The translations under genes and the position numbers were made by a program. A DNA stretch of 64,000 bases from contig NZ_JAGINO010000001.1 of assembly GCF_017876115.1 (NCBI RefSeq), positions 1 through 64,000 on the forward strand. Reading direction: 5' to 3'. Shown here one piece after another: positions 55,971-64,000 of the stretch. The stretch's first letter is position 1, and the number at the start of each line of letters is the position of its first letter. The notes beneath the pieces are model-generated. The model did not search any database, was not told where the DNA came from, and was given only the letters and a program-made list of their open reading frames with translations. Source of the DNA: Azospirillum picis (lineage in GTDB: Bacteria > Pseudomonadota > Alphaproteobacteria > Azospirillales > Azospirillaceae).

Positions 55971-57192
55971 GCTGTAGAAGCGCCGACAGCGGTGTGCCGC
56001 GTCGGGCTCGGGTCAGTTCGACCAGCCCCAGCTTGGACATGCCATAAACCTGGGTCTGCACCGGGTCGTCTTCCACCGCCCGCGCCAAGGCGGCAAGGAT
56101 GCGCTCGGCGTCGCCCCGGCCGCGCATGTTGACGAAATCCACCACCACGATGCCACCGACATTGCGCAGCCGGAGTTGACGGGCGATCTCGGCCGCCGCA
56201 TCGAGATTGACGTCAAGCGGATTTCCGCGCTCGCCGGCGTTGACGTCCACCACGGTCAGCGCCTCCGTCCGCTCGATCACCAGCGAGCCGCCAAGCGGCA
56301 GCGGAATCCGTGGGTCGAGAAGCGCGGCGATCGCGCTGTCCAAGTCGCGCAGGTCGAACAGACGGGGCGGCGCCTTGTGCGCCTCGATGCGCCCCAGCAG
56401 GTCCGGCGCGTGGCCGTTGCACCAGGAGCGCAGGGTGGACAGCAACGGTCCGTCGTCAACGAGGATGGCGTCCGGGGTGGCTCCGCCCAGTTCGATCAGG
56501 GCGCGGGTTGCGGCATCCGGGCCGGATCGCAGCAGGCGGGGCGCGGAACCGCTCCCTGCACCGTCCCGGACCGCCCGCCACTGCAGGTGCAGGGCCTCCG
56601 ATTCCGCTGCCAGCAGCCCATCGTCCGCGGTGCCGGCACCGGCGCGGACGATCCAGCCGGCACCGGTGACCAGTCCTTCGAGTCGGCCTGCCAGGGCCGC
56701 GCGCTCGGGTCCCGATCCCAGCCGCTTCGACACGGCGATGTCGCGACCGAGCGGTGCATGCACAAGGAAGCGGCCGGGCAGGGTGACGTCCATGGTCAGC
56801 GACGGCCCCTTGGCTCCGGCGGCATCGGCCTTGACCTGCACGATCACCGGCTGGCCGGTGCGCAGAAGCGTACCGATCTGCAGCGGCTTGCCGCCCGGCC
56901 GCCCCGGCGATCGCGGGGGAGCGGCAGCGGTGCCGGCGAGGTCGAGCGCCTGCTGCCGGACGTCGGCAGCGGGCAGCAGGCCGGACACGCCGTTGCCGAG
57001 GTCGATGAAGGCGCCGTTCAAACCGGTCGCGATCCGCTCCACACGGCCGAGGATGATGGAGCCCAGCAGCGACGGGCGTCCGGCGTGGTCGATATGAAGG
57101 TCGGTCAGCCGTCCGCCGGCGAGAAGGGCCGCCCGGGTCAGCGGGCCGTCGCGATCGACCAGCAGTTCCCGCCGGGTGATCGATCCGGTCAT
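55966..57192 (-). CDS. rng: Ribonuclease E/G family protein (short form)
   Basis: A 408-residue RNase E/G type endoribonuclease. The S1-like start RELLVDRDGPLTRAALLAGG, GSIILGRVERIATGLNGAFI, and the catalytic DNase-I-like region TVVDVNAGERGNPLDVNLDA with VVVDFVNMRGRGDAERIL are present, then GMSKLGLVELTRARRGTPLS. The zinc-link CPxC motif is missing: the protein ends right after TRARRGTPLS, just where repeat copy C supplies the stop. So either this is the short alphaproteobacterial form, or the C-terminus was cut. ATG 57192 was chosen; a TTG at 57258 would add 22 residues. Confidence 0.87.
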   Translation of the reverse strand: MTGSITRRELLVDRDGPLTRAALLAGGRLTDLHIDHAGRPSLLGSIILGRVERIATGLNGAFIDLGNGVSGLLPAADVRQQALDLAGTAAAPPRSPGRPGGKPLQIGTLLRTGQPVIVQVKADAAGAKGPSLTMDVTLPGRFLVHAPLGRDIAVSKRLGSGPERAALAGRLEGLVTGAGWIVRAGAGTADDGLLAAESEALHLQWRAVRDGAGSGSAPRLLRSGPDAATRALIELGGATPDAILVDDGPLLSTLRSWCNGHAPDLLGRIEAHKAPPRLFDLRDLDSAIAALLDPRIPLPLGGSLVIERTEALTVVDVNAGERGNPLDVNLDAAAEIARQLRLRNVGGIVVVDFVNMRGRGDAERILAALARAVEDDPVQTQVYGMSKLGLVELTRARRGTPLSALLQP

Positions 57193-57258
57193 CGCGCCCG
57201 GCTGCCCGGAGATGCCGGGCCTCGATTCGGGGAAGGGCCTGGGCCGGTCATCGGGCAA

Positions 57259-57861
57259 TCATCGGGCAGGGTACCCGGCGCCGTGCAGCATGCCGGCCGC
57301 TTCGTGCAGGCCCAGGCCGACGACGTTGCTGTAGGAGCCGCCGATCCAGCGCACCAGGGCAGCAGCCCGGCCCTGGATCGCATAGCCGCCGGCCTTTCCC
57401 TGCCATTCGCCGGAGGCGATGTAGGCCTCGGTCTCCGCCGTGTCCAACACCTTGAAGGTCACGTCTGTGCGCACAAGGCGCTCGATCCGGCGATGGCCGC
57501 TGCCGTCGGGAACCAGCAGCACGATGCCGCCGAGCACCCGGTGCCGCCGCCCGGACAGCAGCGCGAGACAGCGCCGTGCCTCCTGCTCCCGCTCGGCTTT
57601 CGGCAGGATGCGGCGGCCGCAGGCGACGACGGTGTCGGCGGCGAGGATCCACGAATCGGGATGGCGCGCGGCGACGCAGGACGCCTTTTCCCCCGCAAGC
57701 CGCAAGGCGTGCTGGGGCGGAAGCTCATCCGCTATCGGTGTTTCGTCGAGATCGGCGGGGTCGACCGTGTCGGGCACGATGCCGATCTGGCGCAACAGGT
57801 CGAGCCGGCGGGGCGAGGCCGAAGCCAGCACCAGCCGGGGCACCTTGGACGGGATCGTCAC
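57259..57861 (-). CDS. maf: Maf family nucleoside-triphosphate pyrophosphatase
   Basis: A 200-residue Maf protein: LVLASASPRRLDLLRQIGI at the start, ILAADTVVACGRRILPKAE with catalytic aspartate, and KAGGYAIQGRAAALVRWIGG. Maf enzymes hydrolyse non-canonical or excess nucleotides to monophosphates. It follows infA on the same strand with 25 bases between and overlaps the longest possible start of the RNase gene. Full length. Confidence 0.94.
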   Translation of the reverse strand: MTIPSKVPRLVLASASPRRLDLLRQIGIVPDTVDPADLDETPIADELPPQHALRLAGEKASCVAARHPDSWILAADTVVACGRRILPKAEREQEARRCLALLSGRRHRVLGGIVLLVPDGSGHRRIERLVRTDVTFKVLDTAETEAYIASGEWQGKAGGYAIQGRAAALVRWIGGSYSNVVGLGLHEAAGMLHGAGYPAR

Positions 57862-57886
57862 GGGATACAGCGATGCGGCAAGGATG

Positions 57887-58105
57887 CTACTTGAACCGGA
57901 AGGTGATTCGGCCCTTGGTCAGGTCGTACGGCGTCATTTCCACGTTGACGCGGTCACCCGCCAGGACGCGAATCCGGTTCTTGCGCATCTTGCCGGAGGT
58001 ATGCGCCAAAACCTCGTGATCGTTGTCGAGCTTCACCCGGAACATCGCGTTCGGAAGCAATTCGACGACGGTCCCGGAAAACTCGATCAGATCTTCTTTT
58101 GCCAT
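57887..58105 (-). CDS. infA: Translation initiation factor IF-1
   Basis: A 72-residue IF-1, the standard length. [20 protein letters not shown] and [20 protein letters not shown] form the OB fold, ending [13 protein letters not shown]. It occupies the ribosomal A site during initiation. AAGGGCCAATGG upstream is consistent with a weak ribosome site. Core gene. Confidence 0.98.
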   Translation of the reverse strand: MAKEDLIEFSGTVVELLPNAMFRVKLDNDHEVLAHTSGKMRKNRIRVLAGDRVNVEMTPYDLTKGRITFRFK

Positions 58106-58198
58106 TGGCCCTTAAGTCCGTCCCAAAAAGTTTCGCGGCAATAACTGACCTTCCCGGGCCGCCGGGTCAAGGGGGATTCCCACCGCAGGCACGTTCGG

Positions 58199-58243
58199 CC
58201 GCAGCCCAGAGACGCGGATCAGCCCCGCGTTGCTGGGCTGCGG
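58199..58243 (-). terminator. Compound hairpin after the transglycosylase gene
   Basis: An 11-bp outer stem (CCGCAGCCCAG/CTGGGCTGCGG) and a 6-bp inner stem (ACGCGG/CCGCGT) are separated by a two-base mismatch. It lies 28 bases beyond the transglycosylase stop and upstream of infA, so it probably insulates infA from that transcript. No T-run is visible. Confidence 0.5.
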
Positions 58244-58270
58244 CGTTGCACCGGGGCTTGTTCCGAACCG

Positions 58271-59434
58271 TCAGACCGACTGATACGGGTTGAGTGGAGA
58301 GGCGCCGCCTTCGTCCAAACGGCGAGGCTGCTCAACGGCCCGGCCGATGGCGGCGAACATCTCGCGCTGGTCGGTTTCCATGCGGCGGTTGAGCCGGGCG
58401 ACCGTCTCCGAGGCGGTCAGCGCACGGCCGCTCGCGCGGTCGTGAAAAAGCGGATGGTTGGCGGCGGCGGCGGCCGGAAGCAGGTCTGCCGCGATGGCGC
58501 GCGGGTTCGATTCGGCGGTGCGGATCAGTTTGGCGGCCCCACCCACCCCCAGCACATAGGCGATCCGGCTCTCGCTTTCGCTTGCCGGACGTCCAAGCCT
58601 CTTTTCCAACGCCTCCCGTCCTTCGGACAGATAGCGGGCTGCCATGCCTGCCGACAGGTCCACGTCATGGCGCAGGTCGAGGATCCGGCGGCGCACAGCC
58701 GGATCCCTGACGGTCGACACGCCGTTGCTCACCTGAATTTGCGAGGCCAGATCGCCCTGACCATAGGCGGCGCCGTGGCGACGGAACAGGTCGAGCCATG
58801 TCGATTCGAGGAACTGGAAGGGGCCGGCGGCCGAACTGCGGCTGTTCTTCGCCGTACTGTCCAGCCCGCTCTCCTGGGTCGCCTGGGCGAGGATGGCGGT
58901 GAAGCTGTGTCCTGACGGCCCAGCGACCTGCTGGGCGGCGACAACCACCCGGGCAGCGGTCGATCCCTCGACCGCTGCCGCAACGGCAGCGTCTGACGCA
59001 GTCCTTACCGCCGGGAATGTGGCCGGGGCGGCGGGCGCTGCCGGCTTCCGGCCGGGGAGGGGCGAGGGGAAGGCCGCCGGGTTGGGAGCGGTCGGCGAGG
59101 CCGTGGCCAGGCGAAGCGGGCTGTCGGGCTTGGCAGTCGGAAAGGGCGCGGTGCTGCCATCGGCCAGACGGATGGGAACCATCGGCTTGGCCGTGGGAAG
59201 CGGGACGTCCGTGCCATCGGCCAGCCGGACCGGCATTGCGGGCTTGGTCCGCGGCAGTGGCGGCGTCTTCGGGCCGTCGGCGGGCTGGCCTGCCGGTGCA
59301 CCCTGCGTGCCGGAGACGGCGGTCCGTCTCAGCGTCTCGCGAAAGGACGGCTCCCCGGCCGGCATCGCCGGGGAGGTGGTCGGATCGGGCTTCCGTTCCG
59401 GGATTGGCGCAAGGGGAGGCTGCGCAACCTTCAT
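58271..59434 (-). CDS. SLT-type lytic transglycosylase with proline-rich repeat linker
   Basis: A 387-residue protein. The C-terminal half (from about residue 160) is a lysozyme-like SLT domain: AILAQATQESGLDSTAKNSR with probable catalytic Glu188, SSAAGPFQFLESTWLDLFRR, and the later helices AGMAARYLSEGREAL. Residues 60-110 are a linker with 19-residue repeats built on KPxxPxRLADG (KPAMPVRLADGTDVPLP then KPMVPIRLADGSTAPFP and a partial third). No signal peptide is evident from ATG 59434, so export may be by another route, or the start is misjudged; no good ribosome site is seen. It would cut peptidoglycan, perhaps for flagellar or secretion machinery. Confidence 0.82.
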   Translation of the reverse strand: MKVAQPPLAPIPERKPDPTTSPAMPAGEPSFRETLRRTAVSGTQGAPAGQPADGPKTPPLPRTKPAMPVRLADGTDVPLPTAKPMVPIRLADGSTAPFPTAKPDSPLRLATASPTAPNPAAFPSPLPGRKPAAPAAPATFPAVRTASDAAVAAAVEGSTAARVVVAAQQVAGPSGHSFTAILAQATQESGLDSTAKNSRSSAAGPFQFLESTWLDLFRRHGAAYGQGDLASQIQVSNGVSTVRDPAVRRRILDLRHDVDLSAGMAARYLSEGREALEKRLGRPASESESRIAYVLGVGGAAKLIRTAESNPRAIAADLLPAAAAANHPLFHDRASGRALTASETVARLNRRMETDQREMFAAIGRAVEQPRRLDEGGASPLNPYQSV

Positions 59435-59507
59435 GGGACAGAACTCGCTGGATACTGGCGGCACCCTGCCGGAGGCAGGCTGCTCGCCCCAGTATAGCAC
59501 CAACCGC

Positions 59508-61925
59508 TCAACCGTGCGCGATCAACTGCGATTCGCGGTCACCGGCGCCGTCTCCCGCCGCGGCGGCCTGGCCGGGCTGCGCGGCATCATGGGACGCGAA
59601 CTCGACCCTGTCGTCCGCTTCCCTCTTCGCCGGCCCTGCCCCCTCTTCCGCCTCCTCCTCCGCCGCCGCATCGGCCCTTCCGGCCCAGCGCTCGATGGCG
59701 GCCAGCAACTTGGCCTTTTCCAGCGGTTTGGCCAAGTGCGCGTTCATGCCGGACTGCAGGCAACGTTCGACCTCCACCTGGAGGACGCCGGCGGACAGGG
59801 CCAGGATGGGAATGTGGCCGGCCGGCCCCGGCAGGGCGCGGATGCGGCGGGTGGCTTCCAGGCCGTCCATCACCGGCATCTGGACGTCCATCAGCACGAT
59901 GTCATAGGGGCTGTCCTGCACGGCGGCCACGGCGGCCGCCCCGTCGGCGACGGCATCGACCCGGTGGCCGGCCTTGGTCAGCATGGTCACCGCCAGGTCG
60001 CGGTTCATCGGCAGATCCTCGGCCAGGAGGATACGAACTCCGCGGCCTTCCGGTTCGGCGCGCAGGAGGGCGCCGATCTCCGGCTGGACCGCCGCGCTGC
60101 CGGCTGATTGCAGCGGAAGCGAGAACCAGAAGGTGCTGCCGGAGCCGGGGGTGCTTTCCATCCCGATCTCACCGCCCATCAACTCGACCAGCCGGCGGCA
60201 GATGGCCAGCCCGAGGCCGGTGCCGCCACGGCCACGTTCGATCTGGGTGAAGCGCTGGAACAGGTCGCGCTGCCGATCCGCCGGGACGCCGACGCCGGTG
60301 TCGGTGACGGTGATCGTGCACAGCCGGCCGCCGGGCCGGGCCGGATCGTCGATCGACTTGACCGTCAGCCGCACCGATCCCCGGTCGGTGAACTTCACCG
60401 CGTTGCCCAGCAGGTTCAGCAGGATCTGGCGCAGTCGGTCGGGATCGCCCATGACGAAGCCCCGCGCGGCGGCGGAGATGGAGATCTGCATCTCCAGCCC
60501 CTTCTGCTCGGCGTCGAGCCGGACGATGGCCACGCAGCGGTCGGCCAGATCGTCCAGGCGGAAGGGCACGCTGACAAGGTCGAGCCGCCCTGCCTCCAGC
60601 TTCGACAGGTCGAGCACGTCGTTGATGACGGTCAACAGCGACCGGCCGGCATCGCGCACCTGCGAAGCGTAGCGCCGCTGTTCGGCGGTCAGCGGGGTTT
60701 CCAGCAACATCTCCGCGAACCCGATCACGCCGTTCATCGGCGTCCGGATCTCGTGGCTCATGGTGGCGAGGAAATCCTCCTTCGCGCGGCTGCCGGCACG
60801 CGCCTCCTCCATGGCGGCGCGTAGTTCCTGTTCGCGTTGCTTGAGGCGGCGCGACATGTTGTTGAAGGCGTGGGAAACGACGCGGAACTCGTTGGGGGCC
60901 CGGTCGGCCTCGATCACCGTTCCGCCGCCGCCGTCGCCGATCCGGGTCGCGGCGCTGCCCAGTTCCCACACCCAGCGCAGGACGGAGGCGCGCAGCAGCG
61001 TCCACAGCGCCGTGACGCTGAGCAGCGCGGCAACGGCGAGCAGTCCCAGGCTCTGCCACAGGTCGCGCCTGGCCTCGGCGATGATCGGGGCGGTCGGCAT
61101 GCCGACGGCGAAGACGGTGTCGGTCTCGTCGGAGTGGCGGAAGGCCCACAGGCGTCCACGGCCGTCCGCGCTCTCGGCGTCAAGGGTGCCGTTGCGCTCC
61201 CTCAGCATGCGCTGGATGTGCGGCATCTGGCCGATGTTGCGGTTCAGCCAGCCCTCCGGATCTGGTTGGCGGGCGACGATCACGCCATGGCGGTCCAGCA
61301 CCATCACCCGCGCGTCGGCTTGCTTCAACACCTTGACCAGTTCGGTCAGCCAGGTCAGGTCGACCGCCACGCCCATGACGCGGACGATCCGCCCATCCTC
61401 GATGATCGGGCTGGCGACGATGATCAGCGGCTTCAGCGAGCGCTTGCCCATGATGAAGTCGCTGACGACCCAGCTACGCGTTTCGATCACGCGCTGGAAA
61501 TACTCGCGCTCGTGCAGGGAGATGCCGGCGCCGGGTCCGGTGGTGTCGCAGATGATGTTGCCGTCCGCATCGGCCAGCCAGACGCCGGTGGTCCAACGGT
61601 GCTGGCGCGGCATCGGCGCCAGCGTGGCGACGCAGCCGTCGGTGTCGGACGGGGTGGCATTGCGGATCGCCGGAACGAGCGACAGCACGCCCAGCAGGTT
61701 GCGCGCCTCACCGATCAGGTCGCGTTGCCGCTCGACCCCGTCCGCCGCCAAGTGGAGGGTCAACTCGCGGGCCGCGACGATCCGGTCGTCGAGCTGCTGG
61801 TCGGCGAGATAGAGCGCACCAACCAGCGGCAGTGCCAGCGAGGCCAGCACCACACCCATGAGGCGCCCGCGCAGGCTGTGCGGGCTGAAGGCGCGGACGA
61901 GGCGTGGCAGCAGACCGGAGGACAT
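59508..61925 (-). CDS. Hybrid sensor histidine kinase with extracellular Cache domain
   Basis: An 805-residue membrane kinase. One transmembrane helix near residue 22-42, a dCache-type periplasmic sensor (to about 285), a second helix near 292-312, HAMP, a HisKA domain with phospho-acceptor His391 (MSHEIRTPMNGVIGFAEMLL), a GHKL ATPase (LLNLLGNAVKFTDRG, DTGVGVPADRQRDLFQRF, GTGLGLAICRRLVELMGGEI), and a receiver with the aspartate in DIVLMDVQMPVMDG. No partner response regulator or phosphotransfer gene is adjacent. The 55 C-terminal residues are acidic and disordered. Signal unknown. Confidence 0.9.
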   Translation of the reverse strand: MSSGLLPRLVRAFSPHSLRGRLMGVVLASLALPLVGALYLADQQLDDRIVAARELTLHLAADGVERQRDLIGEARNLLGVLSLVPAIRNATPSDTDGCVATLAPMPRQHRWTTGVWLADADGNIICDTTGPGAGISLHEREYFQRVIETRSWVVSDFIMGKRSLKPLIIVASPIIEDGRIVRVMGVAVDLTWLTELVKVLKQADARVMVLDRHGVIVARQPDPEGWLNRNIGQMPHIQRMLRERNGTLDAESADGRGRLWAFRHSDETDTVFAVGMPTAPIIAEARRDLWQSLGLLAVAALLSVTALWTLLRASVLRWVWELGSAATRIGDGGGGTVIEADRAPNEFRVVSHAFNNMSRRLKQREQELRAAMEEARAGSRAKEDFLATMSHEIRTPMNGVIGFAEMLLETPLTAEQRRYASQVRDAGRSLLTVINDVLDLSKLEAGRLDLVSVPFRLDDLADRCVAIVRLDAEQKGLEMQISISAAARGFVMGDPDRLRQILLNLLGNAVKFTDRGSVRLTVKSIDDPARPGGRLCTITVTDTGVGVPADRQRDLFQRFTQIERGRGGTGLGLAICRRLVELMGGEIGMESTPGSGSTFWFSLPLQSAGSAAVQPEIGALLRAEPEGRGVRILLAEDLPMNRDLAVTMLTKAGHRVDAVADGAAAVAAVQDSPYDIVLMDVQMPVMDGLEATRRIRALPGPAGHIPILALSAGVLQVEVERCLQSGMNAHLAKPLEKAKLLAAIERWAGRADAAAEEEAEEGAGPAKREADDRVEFASHDAAQPGQAAAAGDGAGDRESQLIAHG

Positions 61926-62134
61926 GGGCGGCGAGTTCTCCGCGGGAGTGTTCGGCGGTGGTCGGACCCTAGAACAACGTGTGGCGGGCGGCGATGATAC
62001 AGCTCAATAAGACGGCAAAGGGCGGTTGGGAAACATCTGCGGCTCGGAAAGTTGCGCAAGCGCCTCCCTGATCACCCGCGAGGCGGGTGCGGCGGGAACC
62101 CGCGAGGCTGCGCCGCCGTCCTCCGGTCAGCCTT

Positions 62135-62608
62135 TCACACGGTCGGGCCGCGGGTCAACGGGAAGCGCTGCTTCAGCTTCGCCAGCAGCCCGTCGCGCAC
62201 CGTCCTGTAGGCTTCCAGCATGGCATCGCGGGTGCCGTCGACCAGCGTGGGATCGAAGGTGTTCCAGAACTCCACGTCGCACGCCATGGTGCGCGTCATC
62301 TCGATGGCGCGGTGCTGGGCCTCGGGGGACAGCGAGACGATAAGGTCGAAGTTGGTGTCTTCCAGATCCTCGAAGGTCCGGCAGCGGTGCTTGGACAGGT
62401 CGATGCCCATCTCCTCCATCACCGCGACGGCGAAGGGATCGACCTCGTCGCCCTCGCGCACGCCGACCGAATCGACATAGACGCGGCTGCCGTGGAAATG
62501 GCGCATCATCGCCGCCGCCATCGGCGACCGGATCATGTTGTAGGTGCAGGCGAACAGGACGCTCGTCACCGGCAGGGGGGTGAGGACCGGGGTCGCCGCC
62601 ATGGCCAT
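62135..62608 (-). CDS. Low-molecular-weight phosphatase family protein
   Basis: A 157-residue LMW protein-tyrosine phosphatase/arsenate-reductase-like protein. The phosphate loop is ACTYNMIRSPMAAAM (C-x5-R-S). A C-terminal DPF/DP aspartate candidate occurs in NTFDPTLVDG. The set hisD / UPF0262 / this gene is common in alphaproteobacteria. No arsR or ars genes are beside it, so protein phosphatase activity is at least as likely as arsenate reduction. Confidence 0.88.
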   Translation of the reverse strand: MAMAATPVLTPLPVTSVLFACTYNMIRSPMAAAMMRHFHGSRVYVDSVGVREGDEVDPFAVAVMEEMGIDLSKHRCRTFEDLEDTNFDLIVSLSPEAQHRAIEMTRTMACDVEFWNTFDPTLVDGTRDAMLEAYRTVRDGLLAKLKQRFPLTRGPTV

Positions 62609-62623
62609 GCGCCGCCCGTGCCG

Positions 62624-63109
62624 TCAGCCGCGGATATGCAGGACGCAGATCAGCGTGAACAGCCTGCGCGCCGTCTGCAAATCCATCTCCACCTTGCCGG
62701 AAAGCCGTTCGCGCAGCATTTCGGACCCCTCGTTGTGCAGGCCGCGGCGTCCCATGTCGATGGCTTCGATCTGGGACGGCGTCGACTTCTTGATGGCGGC
62801 GTAGTAGCTCTCGCAGATCAGGAAATAGTCCTTCACGATCGACCGGAAGCTGGTCACGGGAAGGGTCACCTTGTCGAGTTCGCTGCCGTCCTCGCGCCGG
62901 ATGTCGAAGGCCAAGCGGTTGTCTTCGATCGACAGGTGCAGGTGGTAGGGACCATCCTCCGCGAAGTCGCAGGGACAGAACTCGTTGTCCTCCAGCAGGT
63001 CGAAGATGGCGACGGCGCGCTCGTGCTCCACCTCGGGCTTGCGGCGGACGACCGTCCGCTCGTCGAGCGTCACATGGGTGATGCGCCGCTTGTGCTTCGC
63101 CGTCGTCAC
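62624..63109 (-). CDS. UPF0262 family protein
   Basis: A 161-residue conserved alphaproteobacterial protein of unknown role. Recognisable blocks: RRITHVTLDERTVVRRKPEV, HERAVAIFDLLEDNEF, LHLSIEDNRLAFDIRREDG, ICESYYAAIKKSTPSQIEAI, DMGRRGLHNEGSEMLRERL. GTG 63109 was chosen because it follows GGAGGCGGAGC; the frame extends upstream into hisD spacer without a better start. It is next to hisD, with which it is often paired. Confidence 0.88.
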   Translation of the reverse strand: MTTAKHKRRITHVTLDERTVVRRKPEVEHERAVAIFDLLEDNEFCPCDFAEDGPYHLHLSIEDNRLAFDIRREDGSELDKVTLPVTSFRSIVKDYFLICESYYAAIKKSTPSQIEAIDMGRRGLHNEGSEMLRERLSGKVEMDLQTARRLFTLICVLHIRG

Positions 63110-63152
63110 GCTCCGCCTCCGCCGCCGGTCCAGTTGCCGTTCATAACCGTCT

Positions 63153-64000
63153 TCAGCCGCCCGTCCCCAGCCGCCCGCCGTCACCGCCCGGCTGGCCGGG
63201 AAGCCGCTGGGCCACCGACCGCGCGTGCGCCTCCAGCCCCTCGGCCATCGCCAGCGTCACCGCCGCCGGACCGATCGCCTTCAGGCTGTCGGCGTCGCAG
63301 GCGACGAAGGTCGTCCGCTTCATGAAGTCCAGCACGTTCAGGCCGGAGGAGAAGCGGGCGCTGCGTGCCGTCGGCAGCACGTGGTTGGGACCGGCGACAT
63401 AGTCGCCGATGGCCTCCGGCGTATAGCGGCCGAGGAAGATGGCGCCGGCATTGCGGATCCGCGCCGCCAGCGCGTCCGGATCCTCCACCGCCAGCTCCAG
63501 GTGCTCCGGTGCCAGCCGGTCGACCAGGGCGGGGGCGTCGGCCGCCAGGTCGCCGACCAGCAGGATGGCGCCATGCTCGCGCCAGCTCTCGCCGGCGATC
63601 GCGCTGCGGGGCAGCGTCTCCAGGTGCCGGTCGACCGCCGCGGCGACCGCATCGGCGAAATCCCCGTCATCGGTGATCAGGATCGACTGGGCCGAGGTGT
63701 CGTGCTCGGCCTGAGACAGCAGGTCCATGGCGATCCAGGCCGGGTCGTTGCGGCCGTCGGCCACCACCAGGATCTCCGACGGACCGGCGATGCTGTCGAT
63801 GCCGACCAGGCCGTAGACCTGCCGCTTGGCGGCGGCGACGAAGGCGTTGCCGGGGCCGACGATCTTGTCGACCGGCCGGATCGTCGCCGTTCCGTGGGCC
63901 AGCGCCGCCACCGCCTGGGCGCCGCCGATGCGGTAGATCTCGTCGATGCCGCAGCGCTTGGCCGCGGCCAGCACCAGCGGGTTGATCGCCCCGTCCGGCG
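63153..64000 (-). CDS. hisD: Histidinol dehydrogenase, C-terminal part (cut by window edge)
   Basis: The frame enters from the right edge (INPLVLAAAKRCGIDEIYRI) and runs to a stop at 63153. Blocks match HisD: GGAQAVAALAHGTATIRPVD, KIVGPGNAFVAAAKRQVYG, IDSIAGPSEILVVADG, DLLSQAEHDTSAQSILIT, LAPEHLELAVEDP with catalytic Glu-His, and TPEAIGDYVAGPNHVLPTA. The enzyme performs the last two oxidations in histidine synthesis with NAD+ and zinc. The N-terminus lies outside the window. The final 12 residues are glycine-rich. Confidence 0.96.
   Translation of the reverse strand, partial: PDGAINPLVLAAAKRCGIDEIYRIGGAQAVAALAHGTATIRPVDKIVGPGNAFVAAAKRQVYGLVGIDSIAGPSEILVVADGRNDPAWIAMDLLSQAEHDTSAQSILITDDGDFADAVAAAVDRHLETLPRSAIAGESWREHGAILLVGDLAADAPALVDRLAPEHLELAVEDPDALAARIRNAGAIFLGRYTPEAIGDYVAGPNHVLPTARSARFSSGLNVLDFMKRTTFVACDADSLKAIGPAAVTLAMAEGLEAHARSVAQRLPGQPGGDGGRLGTGG

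Overview
The window is a high-GC alphaproteobacterial chromosome segment, most likely Azospirillum or a close Rhodospirillales relative. This rests on codon and GC style, on the hisD / UPF0262 / low-Mr phosphatase / infA / maf / RNase E/G / yacG / tRNA-Phe order at the right end, on a chemoreceptor with a C-terminal PilZ domain, and on a two-subunit formate dehydrogenase of the Methylobacterium FDH1 type. The taxonomic call is inference; no 16S gene is present.

Left region (1-8300) is accessory and eroded: the 3' end of a chemoreceptor, a receiver-domain stub, an HxlR/MFS divergent pair with a likely shared operator, a DHA2 drug exporter divergent from a LysR regulator, an IS5-type transposase remnant that supplies the tail of a second LysR gene, a VOC protein, and an IS6-type transposase remnant abutting a beheaded alanyl-tRNA editing gene (AlaX). 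Positions 8300-17200 hold an HTH protein, pyruvate kinase, a large FHA protein, a D-Ala-D-Ala carboxypeptidase, an orphan cheD, an EEP-family hydrolase, a small unknown and a GntR regulator.

Positions 17450-24410 form a tight operon for an NHLM-type peptide exporter: HlyD-like adaptor, C39 peptidase-ABC transporter, second ABC transporter with a long N-terminal region, and a cyclic-nucleotide-binding protein. No precursor peptide is visible beside it. Then come pobA/pobR (4-hydroxybenzoate hydroxylase and its AraC regulator), cysE, a globin-like/MCP/PilZ receptor, the FDH operon, a CBS-domain membrane protein, a YitT protein and an aromatic aminotransferase.

Positions 39100-50465 carry a whole tryptophan-to-anthranilate-CoA pathway in one direction: 2-aminobenzoyl-CoA monooxygenase/reductase, SDR, enoyl-CoA hydratase, acyl-CoA dehydrogenase, thioesterase, Rid protein, aminobenzoate-CoA ligase, kynureninase, tryptophan 2,3-dioxygenase, MarR regulator and an alpha/beta-hydrolase that probably acts as kynurenine formamidase.

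Positions 50466-54900 are locally AT-richer and hold tandem secreted tail-collar-domain proteins, a LuxR-type regulator and a GRDP-like protein. The right end is core: two tRNA-Phe genes, yacG, RNase E/G, maf, infA, then an inserted lytic transglycosylase and hybrid histidine kinase, a phosphatase, a UPF0262 gene and partial hisD. A palindromic repeat about 106 bp long occurs three times; two copies supply the stop codon of the neighbouring gene from their terminal CTAG and the third overlaps the stop codon of its neighbour.
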